Of a stretch of 64,000 bases of DNA, positions 10,429-19,372 are shown piece after piece (the stretch's first letter is position 1; every line of letters starts with the position of its first letter). Position numbers and translations under genes: made by a program. The stretch lies in the NCBI GenBank assembly GCA_030448225.1, contig JAUJNJ010000019.1, positions 22,615 to 86,614 of the forward strand, written 5' to 3'. The notes below the pieces were generated by a model that saw nothing but the letters and a program-made list of their open reading frames with translations, was not told where the DNA came from and searched no databases. Origin of the DNA: Phycisphaerae bacterium. Its GTDB lineage: Bacteria; Planctomycetota; Phycisphaerae; Tepidisphaerales; Tepidisphaeraceae.

Positions 10429-11545
10429 ATGAACCGAGTTTTGCAACTCATCGGGAATGACATCGAGGACCGGCGTGCCGTCGCGACGCCGCCGGCGGTC
10501 GAGTCGGCGGGGGCGGCGGCGGCGGCGGACGACGCGGACCTGCTCGACGCCTACTCGCGGGCGGTCGTGGCGGCGGCGAAGCCGCGTGAGCCCGGCGGTG
10601 GTGAACATCGAGGTGCGGCACGCCGCCGGCCCGGGGCACCCCCAGCAGCCGCAGGGCCGCGGCGGCCGCGGGCCGGGCGGCGGCGGCGGCGGGGGCGGCG
10701 GGAGCGGGTCGGGGTTCGTCTTTACGCCCGACGGCTTCGTGCTGACCAACAGCCACGTCGTCCACGGCGTGCGCGCCATCGAGGTCACGCTCGCCGACGG
10801 CCGGCGGTTCCCGGCCAAGCTCGTCGGCGACGACCTGGAGACCGACTTGGCCGTGATCGACATCGCCGCGTCGAACCTGCCCCACTCGCAGTTCGGCGAC
10901 AGTTCGAAGATCCAGGTCGGCCAACTCGTGATCGCGATCGGGAGCCCGTACGGGTTCCAGTACACCGTGACGGCGGGCGTCGTCAGCAACCTCGCCCGCT
11001 CGTTCCGGTCGACGCCGGGGCGGCTGATCGAGAACATCATCCAGACCGACGCGCGCTCAACCCCGGCAACTCCGGCGGGCCGCTCGTCAACAGCCGGGGC
11101 GAGGTGATCGGCGTGAACACCGCGATCATCCCGATGGCGCAGGGCATCTGCTTCGCGATCCCCGCCGAGACGCGCAGTTCGTCGCGGCCCGGCTGATCCG
11201 CGACGGGCACATCAAGCGGGCATTCCTCGGCGTCGGCGGGCAGAACGTGCCGCTGCACCAGCGCGTCGTGCGGTTCTTCCGGCTCGACGTCGAGACCGGC
11301 GTGCTCGTGACGAACCTCGAGCCTCGACAGCCCCGCCGAGCGGGCCGGCGTGCGCGAGGGGGACGTGATCGTCGAGCTCGACGGCCGCCCGATCGCCAGC
11401 ATCGACGACCTGCTCCGCCTCATGACCGACGAGCCGCGTCGGCGTGACGATCCCGCTGACGCTCATCCGCCGCACCGAACGGCTGAAGCTCGACGTGACG
11501 CCGGGCGAGTCGCGGCGGCGGGACGGGCGGGGGAACGACAAATGA
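10429..11545 (+). CDS. HtrA/DegP-like trypsin-fold serine protease with PDZ domain (frameshifted)
   Basis: A protein of about 370 residues. A short Ala-rich N-terminus and a poly-Gly linker (near 10675-10710) lead into the protease: [20 protein letters not shown] (His), [10 protein letters not shown] (Asp), [20 protein letters not shown] (Ser). One PDZ domain follows ([26 protein letters not shown]). The catalytic triad is complete. Frame changes occur near 10585, 11055, 11170, 11325 and 11435, each restored within the conserved sequence. Unlike classic DegP there is no visible signal peptide; the start [17 protein letters not shown] is polar, so location is uncertain. Role: protein quality control. 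Confidence 0.85.
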
Positions 11546-11590
11546 CCAAGCCCCAATGACCAACAGATGACCAAGTCCAAATGACCAAGG
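11541..11590 (+). repeat. ATGACCAA direct repeats at the HtrA stop codon
   Basis: Four copies of the octamer ATGACCAA follow one another with spacers of 3-8 bases. The HtrA stop codon is the TGA of the first copy. Confidence 0.6.
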
Positions 11591-11754
11591 CGGCTTTCGC
11601 ACCCGGTGCGGATCGCGCGAGCATCCTTCAACCGCCGCTCGAAGAGCGCGTCCGGCGTGCTGCATCGAGGGATCACCCAGCAGACCCGCGGGAACTTCGG
11701 GGGTTTTTGAAGCCGCGGATTGAAGCGTGGCGGGAACTCTTACGTCGCGACGAT

Positions 11755-11780
11755 GCCGCCGCCGCGAGCGGCGGCTAAAC
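11755..11780 (-). repeat. Family B palindrome, copy 1
   Basis: On the minus strand this reads GTTTAGCCGCCGCTCGCGGC followed by GGC. GCCGCC and GGCGGC arms surround a CGCGAGC-type loop. Other copies: 14595-14620, 19317-19346, 41153-41179, 41370-41389. Confidence 0.65.
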
Positions 11781-11974
11781 GGTGAGCTGGGGACGAACGT
11801 CTCAACCGCCCACGGTACGACGATCGCAACCTTGCGGAACCGTGGTCCTGCTCGTGCCGCGGAACATTGCGTTGAACTGGGACGTGAGCCGCTGTCGAAT
11901 CTCCACCGTTCCGTTCGACTGCGCCGGCACGTCCGTTTCCGCGCTGGCCATTCGACGAGTGCAATAACGAAGCT

Positions 11975-12000
11975 AGGCCCGGACGATCCCGTCCGGGCCT
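11975..12000 (-). terminator. Terminator of greA
   Basis: Perfect 10-bp arms AGGCCCGGAC / GTCCGGGCCT around a 6-base loop, 26 bases beyond the greA stop on the minus strand. The downstream minus-strand sequence is only moderately T-rich. Confidence 0.6.
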
Positions 12001-12025
12001 GCTGCATTGGGTGGAGCGTCACGCC

Positions 12026-12492
12026 CTACATGATTTCCAGGATCTTGAACTTCATCGTCCCCCGCGGGGCCTTCACCTTGATCGTCTCGCCGACGCGGGC
12101 CTTCATCAGGGCCTCGCCCATCGGGCTGGTAGCGCTGACGGGCAGGACGTCGCTGTTGGCGTCGGGGGTCTGGGCCTCGCCGACGAGGCGGACGAGTTGC
12201 TCGCTGTCGTCGTCGAGGTCGAGCAGCTTCACCGTGTGGCCGAGGTAGACCATGTCCTCCGGGACGTGCTCGTTGGAGACGACCGCCACGTGCCGCAGCT
12301 TCAGTTCGAGCTCGGCGAGCTCGCGCTGGATCGTGCGGTTCTCCTCCTTGGCGAAGTGGTACTCGGCGTTCTCGGAGAGGTCGCCGAGGGCCGCCGCCTT
12401 GCGGATGCGTTCCTGGACGTCGAGCTGCATCTTGAACAGCTCTTCCCGCTTCTTCTCCATCGCGCCTTTTCGTCGGCACTGACGATCTGCAT
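12026..12492 (-). CDS. greA: Transcription elongation factor GreA (one frameshift)
   Basis: A secondary-channel factor that helps RNA polymerase cleave backtracked RNA. About 155 residues. ATG at 12492 has GGGAG five bases upstream. The N-terminal coiled coil (MEKKREELFKMQLDVQERI, GDLSENAEYHFAKEENRTIQ) carries the acidic tip motif GDLSENAEY. The C-terminal FKBP-like domain follows (VYLGHTVKLLDLD, SPMGEALMKARVGETIKVKA, MKFKILEIM). A single indel near 12465 splits the first 13 residues (MQIVSADEKAR) from the rest. Family assignment is firm; GreA rather than GreB from the tip sequence and length. Confidence 0.87.
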
Positions 12493-12810
12493 GGCCACTC
12501 CCGGGACGCGCGCGCCGCGATGCCGCGTCTGCTGGTTGAACGATCCGTCGCGAGCGGGCCGCCCGGCGCGGGTGTTGATACCGCTGCCGTCGGGCCGGTC
12601 CGTGAAAGTCGACGACTCCTAAAAACGCCGACCACCTCGCGGGGCTCGCGCGGGTGGGTCGGGGTGATCGACACCCCATCATGATAGTGCGGGTGCCCGG
12701 TTTGGCAACACGGAAACGCGGCCGGGCGCGCGGGGGAAATTGACGGCCCCGGCCGCGTCTTTTACACTCCCGCCCCTGAGTCTTGTCCGTTTCCCGGGGA
12801 GAGCCCGCCG
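12493..12810. other. Divergent greA-atpC intergenic region
   Basis: A 318-bp gap holding the promoters of both genes. GGGTGTCGATCACCC-like symmetry is visible around 12655-12680, but I assign no site. Confidence 0.35.
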
Positions 12811-13207
12811 ATGCCGTTCCAATGCACGATCGTGACGCCCGAGCAGCAGGTCCTGGACGCGTCGCTGACGCAGGCGATCCTGCCGGCCCACGACGGGCTC
12901 GTCGGCATTCTGACCGACCACGCGCCGCTGCTGGTGAAGCTCGGCACCGGCCGCCTGCAGATCGACCTGCCCGGCGGGCAGAGCCGGGCGTTCTTCGTCG
13001 ACGGCGGCGTCGCGCAGGTGAAGGACAACAAGCTGACCGTGCTGACGAACGACGCGATCCCCGACGCCGAGATCGACGCCGACACCGCCCGCGCCCAGTA
13101 CGCCGAGGCGTCCGCCCGCGTCGCCACCGACGAGTTCACCGCCCGCGAGCGGGAGCCGCCAAATGAACCGGGCCCGCGCCAAGCAACAAGTCGCCGCCCA
13201 GCGGTAA
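12811..13207 (+). CDS. atpC: F1Fo ATP synthase epsilon subunit (frameshift near the end)
   Basis: The small rotor-stalk subunit that couples and inhibits F1. About 132 residues with ATG at 12811 and GGGGAG upstream. The beta-sandwich domain is intact: MPFQCTIVTPEQQVLDASL, ILPAHDGLVGILTDHAPLLV, LGTGRLQIDLPGG, FFVDGGVAQVKDNKLTVLTN. The C-terminal helical hairpin runs to AREREPP, where an indel shifts into NRARAKQQVAAQR and the stop at 13205-13207. No atpD or other ATP synthase gene is adjacent; atpC stands alone between greA and repeats. Confidence 0.87.
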
Positions 13208-13308
13208 CACGATTCACGTCAACCGCAACTGGGCGCGTGACGATCCGCGCGCTCGGCGTCTCCGTTGGTCATTTCATTTTTGACCTTCAACGGTTTTCTA
13301 CGCGCACG

Positions 13309-13340
13309 AAGAAGCGGCCCTTCGGGCTTGCGGCTACAAG
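13309..13340. repeat. Family C repeat, shortened copy
   Basis: Contains GCGGCCCTTCGGGCTTGCGGC, close to the family C core but without the GAAACGGGG tail. Confidence 0.45.
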
Positions 13341-13385
13341 GTGGGAAATGATCAAAGCTTCAGGAAATCCTGGTCCGCGAGAGAT

Positions 13386-13463
13386 GTCATCCTAGCGGAG
13401 CGAAGGATCTCACGCGGATGCCGCAGGAACTACGGGGAGATCCTTCGCCGCGCTCAGGATGAC
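13386..13463. repeat. Family A palindromic repeat, copy 3
   Basis: GTCATCCTAGCGGAGCGAAG and GAGATCC / CGCTCAGGATGAC form the arms. It lies between atpC and the porin gene, which converge on it. Confidence 0.7.
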
Positions 13464-13494
13464 GACCTGCTGACCGCGGTACTTTTAGACGCTC

Positions 13495-14434
13495 TCAGTA
13501 CTGGAATCGCACGCCCATGCCGCCCCAGAGTTGGGTGTCGGGCGCGGGAGGCCGCTCTCGATGGCGTCGGTGTAGAAGAGGTAGCCGTTGAGGCTCCACT
13601 GGCCGTAGCGGGCGCGGGATGTTCAGGAGCGAGTTGAGCGAGTAGGTGCCGGTCAGCCCGACGTCGTAGTGCTGGAACCCGTTCTCGCTCGGGTCGGCGG
13701 CCTCGGGGTCGGCGAAGAACGGGTGGCCGGTGACGTAGGCGAGGTCGGCCTGGGCGACGAACGTGATGCCGGTGCCCTCGAGCGTGAACTCGTGGCTCAG
13801 CCCGACCTCGACGTACACGCCGTGGTACAGGTCGTAGTCGTAGGCGGCGAAGCCGTACGGGGAGAGCAGCGGCTGGTCGGTGCCCCAGATGCGGCGAGTC
13901 GTCGAGCGTGACGCCGAGGTAGACCTCGTTCGTGTTGAGGGCCTCGCGCTCGGGGAAGATGAACGTCTGGTACCCGCCGGCGAACGTGAGCGGCCGGATT
14001 CCCACTGGAAGCCGACGTACGGGCGGATCTCCTGGAACTCCGAGACCGGGTCGTCCTCGTAGATGTTGACGAACACGCCGGCGATCGGGTGCGGGAGCTT
14101 GCCGAGGTCAAACTTGAAGAAGCCGTCGAACTGGAGGTTGGGGGCGTCCTCGTTCTCGCCGAGTTCGCTCTGGTCCACGCCGCGGAAGACGTAGTCGGTG
14201 AGGTAGGACACCGTGAGGTCGAAGTTCACGCCGCCGGAGTTGAACCCTTCCTCCGGTCGCGGCGGGCCGACGTCTTCGTAGATGCTTTCCTCGGGGTCCT
14301 GGAGTTGCACGAGTTGCAGGGGCTGCACCTCGCCCCGCGCCGCCGCGGGCAGGCCGGCCAGCCGCACCCGCCGACGCCAACAGCGCCCCGATCACCCCCG
14401 CCGCCGCGTAACGCTTGGACCGTTCGTGGCTCAC
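13495..14434 (-). CDS. TorF-family (Gcw_chp) putative outer-membrane porin (frameshifted)
   Basis: A predicted beta-barrel of about 310 residues. A GTG start at 14434 opens a leader with a hydrophobic core (AAAGVIGALLASAGAA). The mature protein has the family hallmark LTVSYLTDYVFRGVDQSE, alternating aromatic strands (YGFAAYDYDLYHGVYVEVGL, TFVAQADLAYVTGHPFF, YDVGLTGTYSLNSLL) and ends in GVRFQY, a C-terminal aromatic residue as in barrel proteins. Frame changes occur near 14350, 13995, 13890 and 13615-13540. The start is the least certain part, since no clear ribosome-binding site is seen. Substrate unknown. Confidence 0.65.
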
Positions 14435-14871
14435 AGCGGCAGGACGATACCGCTGCCGCCCGCGATTGTCACGAACCGGCCCGCCGGGCGACTCCGCGGG
14501 TCGGGTCGGTCGGGAGATTGCAACCGCGGAGACGCGGAGGTCGGACGAGACGACATCAGCACCCGAGGCGAAAAGCAGGAACGTGGAGTGCTCTCGTTTA
14601 GCCGGCTCGCTTGCGAGCCGCGTCGGGCGACGTGGGCGCGCGGCGAACGTTCTCGCCCTTTCCGCGACCTAGTCTTCTCCGCTTCCGTCTCCGCCTCCGC
14701 GGTTGCCTTTCATGTCCTGCCGCCGCGTCGCGACCGCCACCGTTCGCCTCGTTCTCGGCGGTCTTGAAGTCGCTAAGTGGGCGCGCGGCTGCGGTTCACC
14801 GCTTGCCGCGGTCGGCCGCTACCGCTACACGCGCCGAGCCAATCCGTTCCAATCGATACCGGAGATCGTTC
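14435..14871. other. Intergenic region upstream of the liv operon
   Basis: 437 bp between the divergent porin and livK genes, with AACCGCGGAGACGCGGAGG-type sequence near 14522 and a family B palindrome at 14595-14620. It should contain the operon promoter; no box assigned. Confidence 0.4.
14595..14620. repeat. Family B palindrome, copy 2
   Basis: CGTTTAGCCGGCTCGCTTGC followed by GAGCCG: CGGCTCG and CGAGCCG arms with a short CTTG-type centre. Confidence 0.7.
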
Positions 14872-16084
14872 ATGCGCGCGGGCACGTTCTGCAGGCTGAT
14901 TCTGCTGGGGTTCGTCGCGGCCGTAACCGGGTGCGACAAGGGCGACGACGCCGGCGGCGGCTCGGCCGGGGGCGGCGGGACGGGCGGCGGCGGCGGCCGC
15001 CACGCCGCCGTCGACCGGCGCGGTGGTGATCGGCCACTACGCGTCGCTCACCGGCGACACCGCCACGTTCGGCACGAGCGCCGACGAGGGCGCGCGCCTC
15101 GCGCTCGACGAGATCACCAAGGCCGGCGGCGTGCTCGGCCGGCCGGTCGAACTCGTCACCGAGGACGACCGCTCGCAGTCGGGCGAGGCCCGGGCGGCGG
15201 TCAACAAGCTCATCTCGCGCGACAAGGTCGTCGCCCTGCTCGGCGAGATCGCCTCCAGCCGCTCGATCGCCGCCGCCCCGATCGCCCAGAAGGCCGGCAT
15301 CCCGATGCTCTCGCCCGGCAGCACCAACGCGAAGGTCACGCAGGAGGGGGACTACATCTTCCGCGCCTGCTTCATCGACCCGTTCCAGGGCGAGGCGATG
15401 GCCCGCTTCGCGATGGAGACGCTCAAGCACAAGCGCTTCGCCCTGCTCTGGGCGAGCGACAGCGACTACAGCGCGGGCCTCCGCCAGAGCATCACCGCCG
15501 CCGTCAAGGCCGGCGGCGGCGAGATCGTGGCCGAGGAGAGCTACCAGGAGAAGAGCGACAAGGACTTCCGCGGCCAGCTCACCAAGATCAAGGCCGCCAA
15601 CCCCGAGGCGCTGTTCGTCCCCGGCTACTACACGCAGGCGGGCCTCATCGCCCGCCAGGCGCGCGAGCTGGGCCTGACGGTGCCGATGATCGGCGGCGAC
15701 GGGTGGGACAGCCCGGTGCTCGTGCAGTCCGGCGGCTCGGCGATCGAGGGCAATTACTTCACGAACCACTACTCGCCCGACGAGGACCGCCCGGAGGTCA
15801 AGGCGTTCGTCGAGGCGTACAAGGTCAAGTACGACGGCAAGGTCCCCGACGCGATGGCCGTCCTCGGCTACGACGCGATGAAGCTCATGGCCGACGCGAT
15901 CACCCGCGCCGGCGGCACCGACCCCAAGGCCATCCGCGACGCGCTGGCCGCCACCAAGGGCTTCCCCGGCGTCGCCGGCGCGGTCACGATCGACGAGCAG
16001 CGCAACGCCCAGAAGCCGATCGTCGTCGTCCAGGTGAAGGACGGCAAGTTCACGTACGTCACGTCCGTGCAGCCGAAGAAGTAG
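14872..16084 (+). CDS. livK: Branched-chain amino-acid ABC transporter substrate-binding lipoprotein (one frameshift)
   Basis: The periplasmic receptor of the liv importer, about 403 residues. ATG at 14872 with GGAG upstream; lipoprotein signal LGFVAAVTGC with the lipobox cysteine followed by an acidic and Gly-rich linker. One indel near 15015 sits inside the Gly-rich linker. The mature domain is intact and typical of Peripla_BP_6: GHYASLTGDTATFGTSADEG, AGGVLGRPVELVTEDDRS, LGEIASSRSIAAAPIAQKAG, IPMLSPGSTNAKVTQ, YFTNHYSPDEDRPEVKAFVE. It opens the livKHMGF cluster. The exact ligand (Leu/Ile/Val, urea or other) cannot be told from sequence alone. Confidence 0.88.
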
Positions 16085-16091
16085 GAGCAGT

Positions 16092-16188
16092 GGCTAGTCG
16101 TCAGTTGCTAGTTGCTAGCAAGAAACGAAGCAACGCGTACGGCAGTCCGCGCCTCACTAGCAACTGACAACCAGCAACTAGCAACTCC
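16092..16188. repeat. Inverted repeat of TAGCAACT units inside the liv operon
   Basis: The left arm has CAGTTGCTAGTTGCTAGCAA (16112 region) and the right arm CTAGCAACTGACAACCAGCA plus ACTAGCAACT. It fills the gap between livK and livH and could fold into a long stem, which may lower expression of the membrane genes relative to the binding protein. Confidence 0.65.
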
Positions 16189-16191
16189 CGA

Positions 16192-17094
16192 ATGCAGGTA
16201 TTCCTCCAGCAACTGATCAACGGGCTGTCGGTCGGCGCGATCTACGCGCTGATCGCGCTCGGGTACACGATGGTGTACGGCATCCTGAAGCTGATCAACT
16301 TCGCGCACGGCGAGGTGTTCATGGTCGGCGCGATGTCGTCGCTCCTGCTGGCCACGTGGCTGGGGTGGACCGGGCCGCTGGCGCTGGGCGCGTTCCTCGT
16401 CGGCGCGATCGTCATCTGCGGCGTGCTCGGGTTCGCGATCGAGCGCCTCGCCTACCGCCCGCTCCGCGGCCAGCCGCGCATCACGTCGCTCATCACGGCG
16501 ATCGGCGTGTCGCTGCTGCTCCAGTACGGCGGGCAGCAGGTCTTCGGCCCGACCGACCGCGTGTTCCCCGAGGTGTGGAAAGGGCTCGGCGGCACGTTCA
16601 CGCCCGGCGGGCTCGTGATCAGCTACGTCGACGTCGTCGTGATCGGCCTGACGCTCGTCCTGATGCTCGCGCTGACGTACGTCGTGCTCTACACGAAGAT
16701 CGGCCTGGCGCTGCGGGCCGTCAGCTTCAACTTCGACACCGCCTCGCTCATGGGCGTGAACATCGACCGCGTCGTGAGCTTCACGTTCGTCCTCGGCTCG
16801 GCGCTGGCCGCCGCGGGCGGGCTGCTGTACGCGGTGAAGTACCTGCAGATCAACCCGCTCAGCGGGCTGACGCCGGGCCTGAAAGCGTTCGTCGCCGCGG
16901 TGCTGGGCGGGATCGGCAGCATCCCCGGCGCGGTGGCCGGCGGGATCCTGCTCGGCCTCGTGGAGGTGATGGTCGTCGGGTACGTCGAGGGGGGCAGCCA
17001 GTACCGCGACGGCGTCGCGTTCGTGATCCTCATCGCCATCCTGCTCGTGAAGCCCGCCGGGCTGTTCGGAAGAAGCGTCGTTGAGAAAGTCTGA
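16192..17094 (+). CDS. livH: Branched-chain amino-acid ABC transporter permease LivH
   Basis: Intact inner-membrane permease of 300 residues, standard length. It starts MQVFLQQLINGLSVGAIYAL and has the LivH signature YGILKLINFAHGEVFMVGA; eight or so membrane helices can be drawn. The cytoplasmic loop contacting the ATPases is around the AAGGLLYAVKYLQINP to FVAAVLGGIGSIPGAVAGG segment. It overlaps livM by 14 bases, so translation is probably coupled. Confidence 0.95.
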   Translation: MQVFLQQLINGLSVGAIYALIALGYTMVYGILKLINFAHGEVFMVGAMSSLLLATWLGWTGPLALGAFLVGAIVICGVLGFAIERLAYRPLRGQPRITSLITAIGVSLLLQYGGQQVFGPTDRVFPEVWKGLGGTFTPGGLVISYVDVVVIGLTLVLMLALTYVVLYTKIGLALRAVSFNFDTASLMGVNIDRVVSFTFVLGSALAAAGGLLYAVKYLQINPLSGLTPGLKAFVAAVLGGIGSIPGAVAGGILLGLVEVMVVGYVEGGSQYRDGVAFVILIAILLVKPAGLFGRSVVEKV

Positions 17095-18547
17095 CCCCAA
17101 CCCCCTGCCCCCGCCCCACCCCGGCGCCGGCGCGGCGTCGGAGGCCGGCGGCCTGTCGCCGCGGCTCTGGTCGCTGATCGCGAACCTGCCGGTGCCGTTC
17201 GTCATCGTCGCGATCGTGCTGCTCGGCCGCCTCGTCCTCACGCCCGACCGCATCGGCGGCGACGTGCACGAGATCGTGATGCAGGTCGGCGTCGCGATCG
17301 TGATGGCGGTCAGCCTCCAGCTCATCAACGGCTTCGGCGGGCAGTTCTCGCTCGGCCACGCCGGCTTCATGGCCGTGGGCGCGTACCTGTCGGGGTACCC
17401 GTCGGTCGCCTACTCGCGCGACCTCAGCGACCCGGCCGCCGTGCTGCTGTTCTACGTCGCGCTGCTGACGGCGGCGGGGATCGGCGCGGGGGTTCTCATC
17501 GCGTTCGTCGTGCTCGCCAGCAAGTCGGGGGGGCTGCTACCGTCGCTGGGGGCGGTGCTGATGGAGCTGCTGTTCGCGTGGATCCTCGTCGACGTCTCCG
17601 CCGCCGGCCGCCACGAGCGGCCGCCGGCGTACCTGCTGTTCACGCACGGCGTGGGGCTGCTGACGGCGCTGTTCGGCGGGATGGTCGGGGGCGGCGCCGA
17701 CGCCGCGGCCGCCGCGTCGGCGCGCTGCCGGCCGGGGCGCGCGAGCCGCTCTGCTTCGTCGTGCTGCTCGGCGGCGGCGGACTCAGCGCGGCGGCGGCGG
17801 GGCTCGTCGTCGGCCTGCCGACGCTCCGCCTCCGCGGCGATTACCTCGCGATCGCCACGCTCGGCTTCGCCGAGATCATCCGCATCGCGATCCAGAACGC
17901 CGACCCGCTCGGCGGGCCGCTCGGTCTCGGCGGCATCCCGGCCTACACCGACTTCGGCTGGCTGTACGGGGCGGCGCGTTCGTCACGATCGTCGTGATCG
18001 CCCGCCTCGCCTACTCCGACAAGGGCCGCGCGATCCGCGCCGTCCGCGAGGACGAGATCGCCGCGCCGCCACCGGCGTCGACCCGACGCACCACAAGGTC
18101 CTGGGCTTCGTCGTCGGCTCGTTCTTCGCCGGCGTCGGCGGCGTGCTCTACGCGCACTACACCGGCTTCATCACGCCCTCGCCGCAGGAGTTCGGCCTCG
18201 TCCGCTCGATCGAGTTCGTCGTGATGGTCGTGCTCGGCGGGCTCGGGTCGATCACCGCGCGCGGTGCTGGCGGCGGTCGCGCTCACGCTCCTGACGGTGG
18301 CAACGTCGACGACCTGCTCCCGCCGGCTAGCGCGCCAGGGCTTCCGCGTCTCGGAGTGGCGGATGGTGATCTACAGCGTGCTGCTGATCGCCACGATGCT
18401 CCGCGCCCCCAGGCCTGCTCGGCGGCCGCGAACTGTGGCCGCGGGCGGCGGCGGCGGCACGGCGGCGGCGGCGGCGGCGCGGGGCGGGGCTTCGAGGTCG
18501 TCTCGCCCGTGAAGGACTCGCCCGAGCCGGAGACCGCCGCCCTATGA
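17081..18547 (+). CDS. livM: Branched-chain amino-acid ABC transporter permease LivM (frameshifted)
   Basis: Second permease of the importer, about 488 residues and longer than usual because of an extended membrane region after the first three helices and a basic C-terminus. Signature LINGFGGQFSLGHAGFMAVG near residue 90, then LRLRGDYLAIATLGFAEIIR, GRAIRAVREDEIAA and FVVGSFFAGVGGVLYAHYTG. The reading steps through three frames (near 17715, 17975, 18065, 18265 and 18415). It starts inside livH and ends in an ATGA overlap with livG, so the three are translationally linked. Confidence 0.87.
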   Translation: MRKSDPNPLPPPHPGAGAASEAGGLSPRLWSLIANLPVPFVIVAIVLLGRLVLTPDRIGGDVHEIVMQVGVAIVMAVSLQLINGFGGQFSLGHAGFMAVGAYLSGYPSVAYSRDLSDPAAVLLFYVALLTAAGIGAGVLIAFVVLASKSGGLLPSLGAVLMELLFAWILVDVSAAGRHERPPAYLLFTHGVGLLTALFGGMVGGGADAAAAASARCRPGRASRSASSCCSAAADSARRRRGSSSACRRSASAAITSRSPRSASPRSSASRSRTPTRSAGRSVSAASRPTPTSAGCTGRRVRHDRRDRPPRLLRQGPRDPRRPRGRDRRAATGVDPTHHKVLGFVVGSFFAGVGGVLYAHYTGFITPSPQEFGLVRSIEFVVMVVLGGLGSITARGAGGGRAHAPDGGNVDDLLPPASAPGLPRLGVADGDLQRAADRHDAPRPQACSAAANCGRGRRRRHGGGGGGAGRGFEVVSPVKDSPEPETAAL

Positions 18548-19310
18548 CGCGCCTCGTCGCCCAGGGCGTCTCCAAGCTGCTTGGAGGGCCTCGCGGCCGT
18601 GCAGGGGTTCGGCCTCGCGCTGGGCGAGGGGGAACTCGTCGGGTTGATCGGCCCCAACGGGCGCGGGCAAGACGACGTGCTTCAACCTCATCACCGGCGT
18701 CTACGCGCCGAGCGAGGGGGAGATCCGCCTCGGCGACCGCCGGCTCGACGGCGCGAACCCGGTCGCGATCAACCACGCCGGCGTCGCCCGCACGTTCCAG
18801 AACATCCGCCTGGACCACAACCTCACGGTGCGAGACAACGTCGTGGTCGGCCTGAACCACGCGGCCGAGCACGGGGTCGTCAGCACGATCGTCCGCACGC
18901 CGAAGTTCTCGCGCGAGCAGGCCGCAGGCGAGGCGCGGGCGATGGAGCTTCTGCGCACGCTCGGCCTCGACGCCAAGGCCGACCTGCTGGCCAAGAACCT
19001 GCCGTACGGCGACCAGCGCCGCCTCGAGATCGCCCGGGCGCTGGCGACGGGCCCGAAGATCCTGCTGCTCGACGAGCCGGCCGCCGGCATGAACCCGCAG
19101 GAGAAGGTCGAGCTGATGGCGCTGATCCGCTTCATCCGCGACCGCTTCGGCGTCGGCATCCTGCTCATCGAGCACGACATGAAACTCGTGATGACGATCT
19201 GCGAGCGCATCACGGTGCTCGACCACGGCGAGACGATCGCGACCGGCACGCCCGCGGAGATCCAGAACGACCCGAAGGTGATCGAGGCGTACCTCGGAGA
19301 ACCCGTTTAG
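18544..19310 (+). CDS. livG: Branched-chain amino-acid ABC transporter ATPase LivG (frameshift in Walker A)
   Basis: ATP-binding subunit of about 255 residues. It begins at the ATGA overlap with livM. Walker A (expected GPNGAGKTT) is split by indels at 18575-18680, so the loop appears as GPNGRGQDD in one frame; a single extra C explains it. The remainder is clean: VARTFQNIRLDHNLTV, NLPYGDQRRLEIARALAT (signature), ILLLDEPAAGMNP (Walker B), VGILLIEHDMKLVM (H-loop). The LivG-specific long insert (EHGVVSTIVRTPKFSREQ) is present. Its stop codon TAG is inside a CCGTTTAG string just before a family B repeat. Confidence 0.9.
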
Positions 19311-19316
19311 CGACCA

Positions 19317-19346
19317 CCCCGTTTAGCCGCCGCTCGCAGAGCGGCG
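19317..19346. repeat. Family B palindrome, copy 3
   Basis: CCGTTTAGCCGCCGCTCGCA with GAGCGGCG closing. It sits between livG and livF within the operon, starting 7 bases after the livG stop. Confidence 0.7.
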
Positions 19347-19372
19347 CGAGCCGCGCGCAGACGACCGCACCG

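Larger units (their letters stand above)
11546..12025. other. Intergenic region between convergent HtrA and greA genes
   Basis: A 480-bp gap. It contains the rest of the ATGACCAA repeat, a family B palindrome at 11755-11780 and the greA terminator at 11975-12000. A 60-codon reading frame at 11782-11967 has no recognisable motif and is not called. Confidence 0.45.

Noticed and set aside
18544..18700. Degenerate, inactive Walker A in LivG
   Set aside because: Adding or removing one base restores GPNGAGKTT, and the rest of the ATPase is perfect.
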